DNA of 64,000 nt from Leguminivora glycinivorella (taxonomy: Eukaryota > Arthropoda > Insecta > Lepidoptera > Tortricidae), in assembly GCF_023078275.1 (NCBI RefSeq), contig NC_062981.1:18158846-18222845 (forward strand), written 5' to 3'. Below are positions 33,643-44,710 of this stretch, one piece after another. Every line of letters starts with the position of its first letter. The stretch's first letter is position 1. The notes beneath the pieces are model-generated. The model saw only the letters and a program-made list of their open reading frames with translations, was not told where the DNA came from and searched no databases. The position numbers and the translations under genes are program-made.

Positions 33643-33853
33643 TCATCATCCTTCTTGCGTTATCCCGGCATTTGCCGCGGCTCATGGGAGCCTGGGATCC
33701 GCTGTGACAACCAATCCCGAGATTTGGCGTAGGCACTAGTTTAACGAAAGCGACTGCCATCTTACCTTCCAACTCAAAGGGTACTAGTTAGCCTAGGCCT
33801 TATTGGAATTAGACCGGTTTCCTCACGATGTTTTCCTTCACCGAAGTAGGTAC
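33643..33853 (-). mobile_element. SINE family 1, broken by a hAT-like element
   Basis: The - strand SINE 1 runs from its GAT tail (CATCATCC) to CGATGTTTTCCTTCACCGAA. It is cut by the element starting at 33854. Confidence 0.8.
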
Positions 33854-34368
33854 TAGGGATGTACCGACTAGTCGCCGACTAGTCGGGAAAGCCGACTATC
33901 CGGCCACATTTGTAGTCGGCGATTAGTCGGCGACTAGTCGGCAAAAAAGGCCGATTAGTCGGCACTTCATTAGTGATAGAAAAACTGAGAGCTACAGCTT
34001 AAATTTATGGTTGTATCATGTACCTATTCGTAATTCCTTTCTTTGTAAGAACAACAAATATTTGTTATCATCACAGAAATAAATTTCCTACCTAGGATTA
34101 TCGATTTCATAAGCAAGATCACTACCCACTAAGCCAAGCCGGTTGTCAAAAATGGAAAATGTATATAAATATTGTCATGAACCTCTGAACTTGTAAAAAA
34201 TCGTGAAAAGCGCGAACGAAGGACCAAATATAACATTCAAAATGTGAATTTAGTCGACATTTATGTTTCGGCCGACTAGCCGACTAGTCGGCCGACTAAT
34301 CGGCCACCCAAGCGCCGACTAGTCGGTAGTCGGCCTAGTCGGCCAAATCAATAGTCGGTACATCTCTA
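33854..34368 (-). mobile_element. hAT-like element with CCGACTAGTCGG palindromes, copy 2
   Basis: Reverse complement of 27810-28313 with few differences. It starts TAGGGATGTACCGAC, ends GTCGGTACATCTCTA, and is flanked by the 8-bp duplication GTAGGTAC (33846-33853 and 34369-34376). It contains the same decayed SINE 2 core (about 34035-34146). Confidence 0.87.
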
Positions 34369-34376
34369 GTAGGTAC

Positions 34377-35109
34377 CTATTTTGTCGAATTCAGACGTCC
34401 CACTCTGTCGCTTACTTCCTTACGGCAAGTGACAATCTGACTATTTGCTCGGAAACGACACATTTTAACCCTCGTCTTACCCCGTGTGTTACCCTTGTTT
34501 AGCCACTTAAACTCTATTTTCCTTCGAGAAAAGGTTTGTGCTTTTTCAACCCTCTCGCGGCCTTAGAATTGCCAAGTATTACAAATATTCCATCATTTGT
34601 CATGTGGTTATCTGAGTATTTCAGAAGCTGCCAAATATGTTAGGGAGGAAAGTTATGAATGACTGGCAGTTTTGTTACTCAAGCTCATAATTTCAAATTG
34701 CTTTAAGGATAGTATCTGTCAGATATATCGAAGCGGTCAAGGTGGTCACAAACATCTGAACACGCCTTTGTCAATGTGTTAGGGCGTGTTTAGATACTTT
34801 TGAACGACCTGCCTGCTCCGATATATCTGATAATTTATGATGGCGCCTCTAAATTGGTGTTCAAACGATGGCTTTGAAGCATGGCTACGAATATTATGTC
34901 AATACGCTAGGCGCAGTGTCAAAATTGACGTTTTTGGTTGAAGACTCGACATTTTCGGAACTGACAGATCGGTATCTGTCAGTGATATCTTACTCACATT
35001 TAAAAAAAATTTGTTCGAATATGGCAGGGTTTGTTCACGCTTGAACCACGGAATTTACTTTAGGATGAACACTATGAACAGCGACTTGTAAACATGAAAC
35101 TTGTAAACT
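34377..35109. other. No gene; small foldback at 34720-34831
   Basis: CAGATATATCGAAGC near 34720 is complemented by GCTCCGATATATCTG near 34815. Nothing else is supportable. Confidence 0.4.
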
Positions 35110-35337
35110 GACGACCGGTCTGGCGCAGTCGGTAGCTGCTACGCCGCGGTCCCGGGTTCGAATCCCGGTATGGGCATTTATTTGTGTGATGAGCACAGAT
35201 ATTTGTTCCTGAGTCATGGATCTTTCCTATGTATATAAGTATTTATATATTATATATATCGTTGTCTGAGTACCCACAACACAAGCCTTCTTGAGCTTAC
35301 CGTGGGCCTCAGTCAATCTGTGTAAGAATATCCTATA
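35110..35337 (+). mobile_element. SINE family 2 copy with shortened head
   Basis: Same body as 14272-14514. The tRNA-like head lacks part of the segment between box A and box B (GCGCAGTCGGTAGCTGC). Confidence 0.8.
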
Positions 35338-35404
35338 CTCAGCCTATACTTAATATAAAAAAAAAAACACTTGACCTGTGCCAAGGCCAAAGTATAATAA
35401 AATA

Positions 35405-35572
35405 AAATATTAGTATTCGGCGACCTATCTGCCCTGTCCATAGTGACACTGCCTGCTAAGAAGCGGTCCTGGGTTCCCGGTAACGACATTTATTTGTTTG
35501 ATGGGCATATCGTTGTCAGAGTACCCACAACACAAGCCTTCTTGAGCTTACCGTGGGACTCAGTCAATCTAT
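35405..35572 (+). mobile_element. SINE family 2, decayed, cut by a MITE
   Basis: A degraded head (GACCTATCTGCCCTGTCC) and the 3' body up to GACTCAGTCAATCTAT, with an internal deletion. Confidence 0.7.
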
Positions 35573-35714
35573 GTACAGTCAACCAATTGGAACCCTAGGC
35601 CACTCTACAACCATGTCAAAATGACAAGCAGTAAGAGATTTCTTACAGTCTGATTTATAACGTTACTGTGACATAGTTCTACAGTGGCCTAGGGTTCCAA
35701 TTGGTTGACTGTAC
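35573..35714. mobile_element. MITE with perfect ~32-bp TIRs
   Basis: GTACAGTCAACCAATTGGAA continuing through CCCTAGGCCACT is exactly complemented at the right end. It is inserted in a SINE 2 3' body. Identical arms suggest a young insertion. Confidence 0.85.
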
Positions 35715-36411
35715 GAAGCAAGAACGATTGAATACTGGACTGAGAAAGCCCATACTAAAAACGTACCCTTGAAATGTATGGGCCTTTTAGGCTTAAAACT
35801 AGGTGGCGCTGTTCGCAGCCTGGAAGTGGCCAAAATCATATTTTCCCCAAATATTTTTGTGTTTTTATTTTTTATAAGAACAAGAGACATACTCATATTT
35901 CTTTTTTTTAAATCATGATATCACGTCAATACACATTAAAAAAAAAAAAAATTTTTAGGCATCATCAGTGTAGTTATTGCTATAGCTAAGTAGCGCTAAA
36001 AAGTCGAGGTACGATTCTTAGTATGAAGTATGTAAATCCTATAATTATAAATAATCCTTGGTAAGAAGTTTTATAATATTGATTTATTATTTATTATTTT
36101 TATTTGCGTACTTGGTGCGATATTTACTTAATTTTAGCGGCTAAAATTCAGGTCACCGGTGTCCGGAAATCCGGCGTCCGTTACGGCACAGCTGAAATGA
36201 GAACTATTTTCGAATTTCGAAGCAACAATTTAGCTACATTTTGTTTAAGTTTCAGTTCAGTTGAGATGCTAATCTACATTCGTGAAATGTTACAACCTGT
36301 AGAATGTTTTTTAAGTATCAAAACAATATAATTTGAACATTTAGATTCTTATAATATATCTTCATAACTACATACATATAAGTACTTAACTAGGCATATT
36401 ATTTTTCAGTA

Positions 36412-36860
36412 CAGATGGTGTTTTTTTTACTCACTAGTGCGAGAAGTGGTTTATTATATGCCAGGTCGAAACTTCGGAGGGCCATCTGTACTGAAAAACG
36501 TCGTACGATACACGTGCGAAAAGGAAATTCGTAACTCGTGTCGTTACGAATTTCCTTTTTTACGCACTTGTATCGTAATGTACTATTTCAGTACATGGTA
36601 CTTTTTTCCCGCACTAGTGCGGAAAATGGTTCATTTCTTCTCAGGCCGAAACTTCAGAAGGTCATCAGTAATTCTGTACTTTTTTTTTTTTTAATTTATT
36701 TATATATATATTATTTATATATATACATATTAATATATATGGGATATATGGGCGAAAAGGAAATTTGTAACTCGTATCGATTTAAAACACACGCTTCGGG
36801 CATGTTTTTAATTTATCGCCACTCATTTTGAGCTTCGTCTTTTCGGCACTTGTATCATAA
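36412..36860 (+). repeat. Dispersed repeat, family D, copy 2 (compound)
   Basis: Contains the family D motifs of 8527-8745 and a second, more decayed repetition from about 36590 (CGCACTAGTGCGGAAAATGG). An AT-rich TATATA stretch lies inside near 36700-36740. Confidence 0.65.
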
Positions 36861-37181
36861 TGTGCATACTTTTTTTTTTAATTTATTTAAGAAAGTGATA
36901 AAAAGACATCAAAAATTATAAACTATTAAGTTCAAAAATGACAGCAATGTGTAATACGCCGTGTACCTACATAATTACATAGTTAATTATAGTGTTACTG
37001 AATATAAAAATGTATTTGTATTTGGATGTATCCATAGCTAGGATAAGGTATAAAAAGCTCCGGATCAATTACCTTTCGATCAACACGTTTGTCCAAGTAA
37101 CTAACAATGAAAGGCAAGGTTGTTCCAGCCACTTTTTTTAATAGACCAGGAGGCGAAACGCTAATGTAGTTTATGATCTGA

Positions 37182-37372
37182 CTAGCTTTTGCCCGCAGCT
37201 TCGCTCACGTTAGAAAGAGACAAAAAGTAGCCTATGTCACTCTCCAGCCCTTCAACTATCTCCACTTAAAAAATCACGTCATTTCGTCGCTCCGTTTTGC
37301 CGTGAAAGACGGACAAACAAACAGACACAAACACTTTTCCATTTATAATATTAGTATAGATATCATTTAATT
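37182..37372 (+). repeat. Dispersed repeat, family G, full-length-like
   Basis: Runs from CTAGCTTTTGCCCGCAGCTT through AAAGAGACAAAAAGTAGCC and CCGTTTTGCCGTGAAAGACG to ATAATATTAGTATAGAT. A - strand truncated copy is at 12480-12660 and a tail at 1877. Confidence 0.7.
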
Positions 37373-39104
37373 TGTACATTCTACAGGTACCACATTAAAA
37401 TACATACGTTAGAAAGTTCAGCACTTTCCTGATATTCTTTTTAATGCTGAATTATATAAAAAAAACTTAATGCAAATATTCATTATATTATAGAATTTAA
37501 AGCAAAAGTAAAACTGGATTTGCATCCAATTATAGAATTTAAGGCAAATTAACATAAGGTCATCAAAATTATAATTCCGGCGTTTATGTCCACTAAAAGG
37601 ACCCACGTCAAATTCCTGTCGTTACGAGTGATGATAAATTTTGTACAATAATAAATTACGTTCATTTGAAGCGAAACACCTGTCAGTGCCAGTTTCAAAT
37701 TAAGTTAAAATTAAAAGCAAAATTGTCACCTAGGTCCGTAAAATAAAACTGAATGTACCTACCTAGATAATTGTCGTTAAAAACTCATGTTTTGTATTAG
37801 TACAAAATGTATGTTTAGAAAGTCTTATTTTTAGACTTATATTGACCGGGATATAGACCGTGATTACCTTTTTGATTTTTGTCAAGCTCCCGATATTTCG
37901 ACGCAGTTGCATATATGCATCATGATCACGGAGTCTAATGAAAATAACCGTGAATCATTCAAAACTCTTAGTCTTATTTTTATTTTATGGACACATCATT
38001 CTCATGAACATCTTTATCCTAAAAGAACCAGTTCGCCTATCGTCATACTAACTTGTCTTTTTACTTGTATACTTACTAAGATCTCACGCAATTTAAAATT
38101 TTCCGTTAGCCTCTCAGCCTACACCGCCTTTTCTTGATTACCAAAGAATGTATGTTTTTATCACACAGCTATGCATAAAGAATCCTTTTATGTTGTCGCG
38201 TGTGTAAACGTGTTATGCTTTCTTGTTGGATTCTATGGCATGCAAGGCGAACTGTTTGTGACTTATACTCTAAAATATGCATAGGGCAGATGAACAAATG
38301 GCCTGTATTAAGAATTTTGTATTTAGGTACGAGTACATCATTTTTACAGTATTTTTTACTCACGACGGCATGGAGAACCTGTATGCGACGTCAGCCCCGA
38401 CGTCTGTCGACGTCTGTTATTATGTTTATAGTTAGTTGAATAAGTTATTAAGTATTATTGTCACTTAAATCTTGGAGAAACAAATTATAGGTACGTAAGG
38501 ATTATTAAAACTGATAAAATTCATCGTTTGTATGACCTTAATTCTGTGGTATGACCTTAAAGTCGGGGGTTTCCAAATTATTTTATAATTTTTTTAAATG
38601 AGGTCTCCGTCGTGGGTTTTTTAATTTCTTTTTTTTTGGTTTTGCCTTTCATTTATATTAATAGTTACACTATTTATAGTTATTATTAATAGTTACACTA
38701 TTGTATTAGGTTAGCCTGTAAAAATAGTTGTAAGTGTGGATAATAAATAAAATAAAAATAAAATAAAATATACAATCTAGATTTTATTTTACTGCCAACT
38801 GAATGTTTTATATCTTGACTACTTATTTAAATATTTTAATTGCATCCATATCACAACATTTCCTTTATAATATGCTTAGGACCGATCAGCAAATGGCTAT
38901 TATTAAGAAAACTTCACTCTAGTGCATCGTAATTTTTACTTTACGATATCGGCAACCGATTTGGTGCCTACTTAGGTACCTACATTTAAAAGAACACAAG
39001 AGTTCATCGATCAGTCATTTGTTTCGTTTCAAAAGTGAACTGACAGACCTTGATATTTATTACATTACATCCTACCTAAATTTAGGCTATGTCTGTTATC
39101 TTCC
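37373..39104. other. No gene recognised
   Basis: AT-rich intronic sequence. It includes a Penelope-type relic (37855-37930, CCCGATATTTCGACGCAG) and an A/AAATA run near 38740-38770. Small open frames have no support. Confidence 0.4.
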
Positions 39105-39107
39105 TAT

Positions 39108-39436
39108 TAATTAGGCCATTTTTTTCAAAGTTGTCCACCCCACTTTTATTTGTAACATGGGTATTTTTTACGCTATTCATACCTAGAATCGCGAGGTATT
39201 TCGATCCTGATAGGAGAAAAAAAATGTCCCAAGATTTCCATACATTTTTCAAACCTTATTCCATTCCGTTACCGCCATACAAAATGTATGAAAAAATGGT
39301 AACGGAATGGGAAAACACTTTTTTTCTCCTATTAGGATTGAAAGAGCTCGTGATTCTGAGTGGAAACCACATAAAAATTTCCAAATCCAAAAAAAAAAGT
39401 GGGGTGGCCAACGAAAAAAAAAATGGCCCAATTACA
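39108..39436. mobile_element. Foldback MITE family L, copy 1
   Basis: TTAGGCCATTTTTTTCAAAG with CACCCCACTTTT at the left pairs with AAGTGGGGTGGCC and AAATGGCCCAATTA at the right. An inner pair, CCATACATTTTTC / GAAAAAATGG-type, lies around 39235-39300. The second copy is at 47095-47425. Confidence 0.75.
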
Positions 39437-39715
39437 TATTGAACTCTTAATTGCACCAGTCACATAAATAACTTTTACAGTACATAATATGGTTCTTTGA
39501 GTTACTACATCCTACGTTGTATCATCTCATGCTTCTATGCAAGTATTTTTTACTATTTTACTGAGTATAGACAGAGTGTCGCCATTAACGCATAAATATG
39601 TTTCAATATTCAATTTTGTGTATACTCCAGACCCTGAGCAGATTGGCAACATACTTTTTCCCCATTTTTAAGGGGTGTATGGGTAAAAGAATCATTTACA
39701 ATTTTATTGACGATT

Positions 39716-39925
39716 CGACGACCGGTCTAATAGTAACCCTGCCTGCTAAGCCACGTTCATCGGATCGATGAAACCCTGTAAGGGCATTCATTTGTGTGAT
39801 GAGCACAGTTATTTGTTTTCTATGCATATAAGTATTTGTATATTATATATATCATTGTCTAAGTACCCTGAACACAAGCCTTCTTGAGCTTGCCGTCGGA
39901 CTCAGTCAAGCTGTGTTAGAATCTC
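39716..39925 (+). mobile_element. SINE family 2, decayed copy
   Basis: ACGACCGGTCTAATAGTAAC, GTGTGATGAGCACAG and CTTCTTGAGCTTGCCG remain. Box B is lost. Confidence 0.7.
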
Positions 39926-39939
39926 CAAAACGTTGCGTA

Positions 39940-40075
39940 AAAATTACGGTTATATATTAACCCGACGTTTCGAACGTGACATTACGTCCGTAGTCACGGG
40001 TAGACTGAAACTAACTATCACGTCCGAAACGTCGGGTTAAATGTAAACGTAAGTTTTACGCGATTAAGTCCCGTT
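39940..40075. repeat. Palindromic unit with CGAAACGTC ends
   Basis: AACCCGACGTTTCGAACGTG on the left and CACGTCCGAAACGTCGGGTT on the right are inverted. The CGAAACGTCGGG motif is shared with the Penelope terminal units. Confidence 0.6.
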
Positions 40076-40693
40076 TTAATAATATGAGTGAAGATCATGT
40101 TAGTTTAAATAAATTTATTTATTTAATTAGAAGAGCGCAGACCCCATTAATTAAATACAGTAACTGTATTTTATGTCATACGATAAATAAATAAATACCA
40201 TACCATATCAAACGTCTCAAATGCCCATATACGTTAATTGAACGTCAAACGTCATGTAAGAACCTTAATTAATATCTACTAAAGTAGTGCCGCTGGCAAA
40301 AAGGGTACTTCGAAGAATAGCATTACCACAGATCAAATAATACTAGTACAGATACCTAACCCCATACTAAAAATGGGCGCCGTCCTAAGTATTCTAGACC
40401 TGTGTACTAAATTTAATCCACACTCAAAGAGCTAGATGGCGCCAGTAGCCACGCGTGGCCAACAAAACTCTTATCAGTATCCTACGTCGAAATAGTCATC
40501 AAACTGCAACATCTTGCGACATCTGTTTTAGCTTTCACGCACTAAACATACAACGTCATGTGCACGTTTAAAGTCAGACATTACTAGATGGCGTTGTAGA
40601 CATAGCCTACCAGTGCATTGAATGCCGCGCGGTTTGTATGTGTGCGTGCAGGTGGTGCGCAATGTACGTACGCGCTGGGTCCGCTCATCAGTG

Positions 40694-40839
40694 TGCGTAG
40701 TCGAATGCACACGTGCTCACGATAATATTTGTTTCGTTGTATCTATCTACCTCTAATTATAGCTCTTGCGTACTTGCGCGACAGAGCTAGACTACATTTC
40801 TGTCGGCATATGGTGTCGACAATTGCCATTCGGCTACGC
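40694..40839. mobile_element. MITE family M, copy 1
   Basis: GTGCGTAGTCGAATG and CATTCGGCTACGC are inverted ends. The second copy, at 51415-51575, shares GCGACAGAGCCAGACTACAT. Confidence 0.7.
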
Positions 40840-40890
40840 CGGCTGCTGAGTAAAATATAGCACGCACCTATTATTATTGGTATTATTTTC

Positions 40891-42430
40891 AAGAAGGACG
40901 GTTATCAAGTCGTCTGTATGTTTTTTTTTTATTTTTTTTAATGTTTGTTCCCCGATATCTCCGTCGCTTCTGGACCGATTTTTTTTATTGAATGTATATG
41001 CATACAGATTGGTCCCATTTTTCTCAGAACCCAGTTCTGAAGATGGGATCCTGGAGAAATCGAGGGAACTCCTCGAATCTGAAAGGCATACATATGCTGA
41101 TTTTTGTGTTTTTAAAGGAACAGCATGCATTTAGGTACGGAAAAGTGACATTTGGTGCAGTGGAACTGCTGATGATGGCCAGAACGGAACTCTTCAAATC
41201 TGAACGGCACGCTTATAGTGACTTTGGTATTTTTATAAGAACAGCATGCACTTTCGTCCAGAACAGTGACATTTGGTGCAGTGCAATTGCTGATGATGGC
41301 CAGAACCTAAACTCCTCAAATCTGAACGGCACGCTTATAGTGACTTTGCCATTTTTAGGGTTCCGTAGTCAACTAGGAACCCTTATAGTTTCGCCATGTC
41401 TGTCTGTCCGTCCGTCTGTCCGTCCGCGGATAATCTCAGTAACCGTTAGCACTAGAAAGCTGAAATTTGGTACCAATATGTATATCAATTACGCCAACAA
41501 AGTGCAAAAATGAAAAATGGAAAAAAATGTTTTATAAGGGTACCCCCCCCCCCCTACATGTAAAGTGGGGGCTGATATTTTTTTTATTCCAACCCCAACG
41601 TGTGATATATTGTTGGATAGGTATTTAAAAATGAATAAGGGTTCACTAAGATTGTTTTTTGATAATATTAATATTTTCGGAAATAATCGCTCCTAAAGGA
41701 AAAACTTTTGAACCATATGTTTAAAAAATATGAAAAAAATCACAAAAGTAGAACTTTATAAAGACTTTCTAGGAAAATTATTTTGATTTTGATAGGTTCA
41801 GTAGTTTTTGAGAAAAATACGGAAAACTACGGAACCCTACACTGAGCGTGGCCCGACACGCTCTTGGCCGGTTTTTTATAAGAACAGCATGCGCTTACGT
41901 CTAGAATAGTGACATTTGGTACAGTGGAACTGCTGATGATGGTCAGAACCGAACTCCTCAAATCTGAACGGCACGCTTATAGTGACTTTGGTATTTTTAT
42001 AAGAACAGCATGCACTTACGTCCAGAACAGTAACATTTGGTGCAGTGGAACTGCTGATGATAGTCAGAACCGAACTCCTCAAATCTGAACGGCACACTCA
42101 TAGTGACTTTGGTATTTTTGGAAGAAAAGCTTGCATTTAAGTCCAAAGCAGTGACATTTATTTAGTTATGTTTGTTAAGCATATTGAGTTTTCAAGTCAA
42201 AGTTTGTCAAGCTTCGATTTCTTATAATGTAATCGGATTCATGAGGAATTGAGGAAACTCCTCAAACCTTAACGTTATACGTATATTCATTTGTGTTGCC
42301 ATCTAATAATTAAAGCATTAAAAGCAGTTTTAAAAAATACACATTTCTACATAATCCAACATTCGCAAGTAGCATTCACCAGAAGTACCAGAACCCGAAA
42401 GGCGACGGTTTTTTTTTCTTAAAAATTATG
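40891..42430 (+). mobile_element. Element with internal ~120-bp minisatellite, copy 2
   Basis: Contains GATATCTCCGTCGCTTCTGG, then tandem units with TCTGAACGGCACGCTTATAG and GTGACATTTGGTGCAGTGGA (three before and two after an insertion at 41357-41877), and a right end near CGAAAGGCGACGGTTTTT. Same family as 24264-24976. Confidence 0.65.
41357..41877 (+). mobile_element. Dispersed repeat, family N, inserted copy
   Basis: Starts AGGGTTCCGTAGTCAACTAG and ends CACGCTCTTGGCCGGTTTTT. It interrupts the minisatellite element. The same family hosts the Copia element (42446-45769), and a divergent - strand relative is at 57984-58440. Confidence 0.75.
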
Positions 42431-42814
42431 TTGAGCCGTTTTATTAGGGTTCCGTAGTCAACTAGGAACCCTTATAGTTTCGCCATGTCTGTCTGTCCGT
42501 CCGTCCGTCCGTCCGTCCGTCCGTCCGTCCGTCCGTCCGTCCGCGGATAATCTCAGTAACCGTTAGCACTATAAAGCTGAAATTTGGTACCAATATTGTT
42601 GTTACTTACATCAAAATAAGTTTAAAATAAGGTTACTAGCGCCATCTAGTCAAGAATATGTGTAACATGTGTTTATGCTCCCATATCTGAATATGAATAA
42701 ATCCGTTACTTGTCAACCGTCATTCGTGCGTTTCATTATAGGTTATGGGTCCCATCCCGTTTTAATTAAAAAGTAATTGTAATAGTTAGTGTTTTTCGTG
42801 TAAAGTGCTTAAAA

Positions 42815-43588
42815 ATGAGTTCTAATTTTCTGACGAACGTGCCGAAGCTGAAAGGTCGCGAGAATTACGACGATTGGGCGTTCGCAGTAGAAAATTTGCT
42901 GATACTTGAAGGCGCGAACAAGTATATCAAGGAAGAACCTGCGGCAGACGGGACTACAACAGCGGTAGACGCTGCAGACGCAAAAGCACGAGCGAAGCTG
43001 ATTTTGACGATAGATTCATCATTATTTGTGCATATAAAGAAGACAAAGACCACGAAGGAATTGTGGACGGCGTTGAAGACATTGTTCGACGATTCGGGAT
43101 TTTCGCGGAGGATTACTTTGCTTCGTCATTTAATATCCATCAGACTGGAAAACTGTGAAAATATGACGAATTATGTGACACAAATAGTTGAAACTTCGCA
43201 GAGATTGTCCGGTACGGGTTTCAAAATTGATGATGAATGGGTGGGCTCTTTGATGCTTGCTGGTTTACCAGAACGTTTTATGCCCATGATTATGGCTATC
43301 GAGCACTCTGGTATCAGTATAACGGCCGATTCCATTAAGACAAAATTACTCGATATGGAATCAAGTCAAGTAAGTGAAACGGAATGCAATTCAGCATTTG
43401 TTGCAAGTCACTTGAAGAACTGTCGCAACACTAGCAAGCATAGACAACAGACCTGTCAAACGTCAAACTCGAATGTAAACACGAAAAATATAACCTGTTA
43501 TAAATATAAAAACGAAGGCCATTATCGAAGCCAATGTCCACTTTTAAGTGAGGAATCGGAGAAGAAAAAACAGACTAACGCATTTTAG
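42815..43588 (+). CDS. Copia-type Gag polyprotein (zinc knuckle damaged)
   Basis: A 257-codon open frame starts 12 nt inside GTGCTTAAAAATG. The N-terminal part (K-L-K-G-R-E-N-Y-D-D-W-A-F, then L-W-T-A-L-K-T-L-F-D-D) matches Copia Gag proteins, which coat the element's RNA in virus-like particles. A CCHC-type knuckle lies near residues 228-241, but the second Cys is Tyr (C-Y-K-Y-K...H...C), so metal binding is probably lost. The frame stops at 43586-43588, without a continuous pol. Confidence 0.85.
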   Translation: MSSNFLTNVPKLKGRENYDDWAFAVENLLILEGANKYIKEEPAADGTTTAVDAADAKARAKLILTIDSSLFVHIKKTKTTKELWTALKTLFDDSGFSRRITLLRHLISIRLENCENMTNYVTQIVETSQRLSGTGFKIDDEWVGSLMLAGLPERFMPMIMAIEHSGISITADSIKTKLLDMESSQVSETECNSAFVASHLKNCRNTSKHRQQTCQTSNSNVNTKNITCYKYKNEGHYRSQCPLLSEESEKKKQTNAF

Positions 43589-44190
43589 CGTTGTTTTCTC
43601 AGTGGAGATTTTAATAAAAGTGATTTTTATGTTGCATACGGCAACCGAAACATGGCTGCAAAATTAAAAGTTTTAGACGCTTATTCTTAGACAGTGTCGC
43701 AGCAAATAATACGAAAGTACCTGTTTTTTGTGTTCCGGATATTAAGGAAATATCAACGGCTACGAAGTGAAGCGTGAATTAGTCGATGGAATAGATTTTC
43801 CTGAGAACATAAAAGGTTAGTCAAATATCAGATTACAACAAGTCAAGATGTTGTGATTCTTGAGAAGAAAAGGAATGACGACACAGTCAGTTTGTGTAGA
43901 AAACACAGATTCAGTGGGGGAGTTGACAGAGGAATCTGTGGTTAAATTAGAATTAACCAGCAAAGCTCCAGCGACTCTGAGTTAAAATACCTAGACGTGG
44001 AAAATGAAGGTGAACAGCATGAAGAGGAAGTACAGCAGCAGTTCTTAGAAGATATATCTAGAACAGATGCAGGCCTGTCACAGTTGAAACCTGAAATTCA
44101 ACTGTCTTCAGTAGATGCTTAGCCGAGAAGACCCGAGGTATCACAGAAGTTGCCCACTGTGAAGAACGTCAGAATCAACAGAGGAAGAAA
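43589..44190 (+). pseudogene. Copia pol remnant (protease/integrase region)
   Basis: Short pieces of frame (for example a D-S-V-A-A-N-N-T stretch near 43695) recall the protease area. The integrase is not recognisable: only about 600 bp remain where an intact element would have several times more. Heavy deletion is inferred. Confidence 0.5.
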
Positions 44191-44710
44191 CCTGAGCAGT
44201 ATAGTTTTGCAAATACATGCACCTATGTGGGAGAAGATGAAATGACATATGCGGAAGCTGTCAGTGGTCCTGAGAAACAACAGTGGTTGCAGGCGATGGC
44301 CGATGAACTGCAGTTGTTTGAAGACAACGAGGTTTGGGAAGTTGTCGATGCTCCGGTAGTGTAATGCAAGTGGGTGTTGGAAAAGAAACGTGATTGTGAC
44401 AATAAAGTGAGTTATCATGTGCGGCTTGTAGCTAAGGGCTTTACGCAAAAGCTCAGTGCAGACTATCAAGAGACATGTTCCCCTGTTATTAGGCACTCAA
44501 TGTTGAGGTTACTGTTTGCCTTAAGTGTACAGTTGAATGTAACTCATTTAGACGTCACAACAGCTTTTCTTAATGGCCAACTTAAAAAGGTATTTCTATG
44601 CATTTGCCAGAAGGTTTTCCTGTCAGTGATTTAAACAAGTTGAAATTAAAAAGGGCTGTTTATGGTGTGAAGCAATCATCACTTGCTTGGTATAAAAAAA
44701 GTGGATGAAT
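44191..44710 (+). pseudogene. Copia reverse transcriptase fragment
   Basis: Begins with a W-L-Q-A-M-A-D-E-L type motif and a V-W-E-V stretch, then K-W-V and R-L-V-A-K-G-F-T-Q, and LDVTTAFLNGQL (motif A with its Asp). There is an in-frame stop at 44362-44364. After 44595 the frame shifts, and L-K-R-A-V-Y-G-V-K-Q-S appears in another frame. The YVDD motif and RNase H are absent. Confidence 0.8.
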
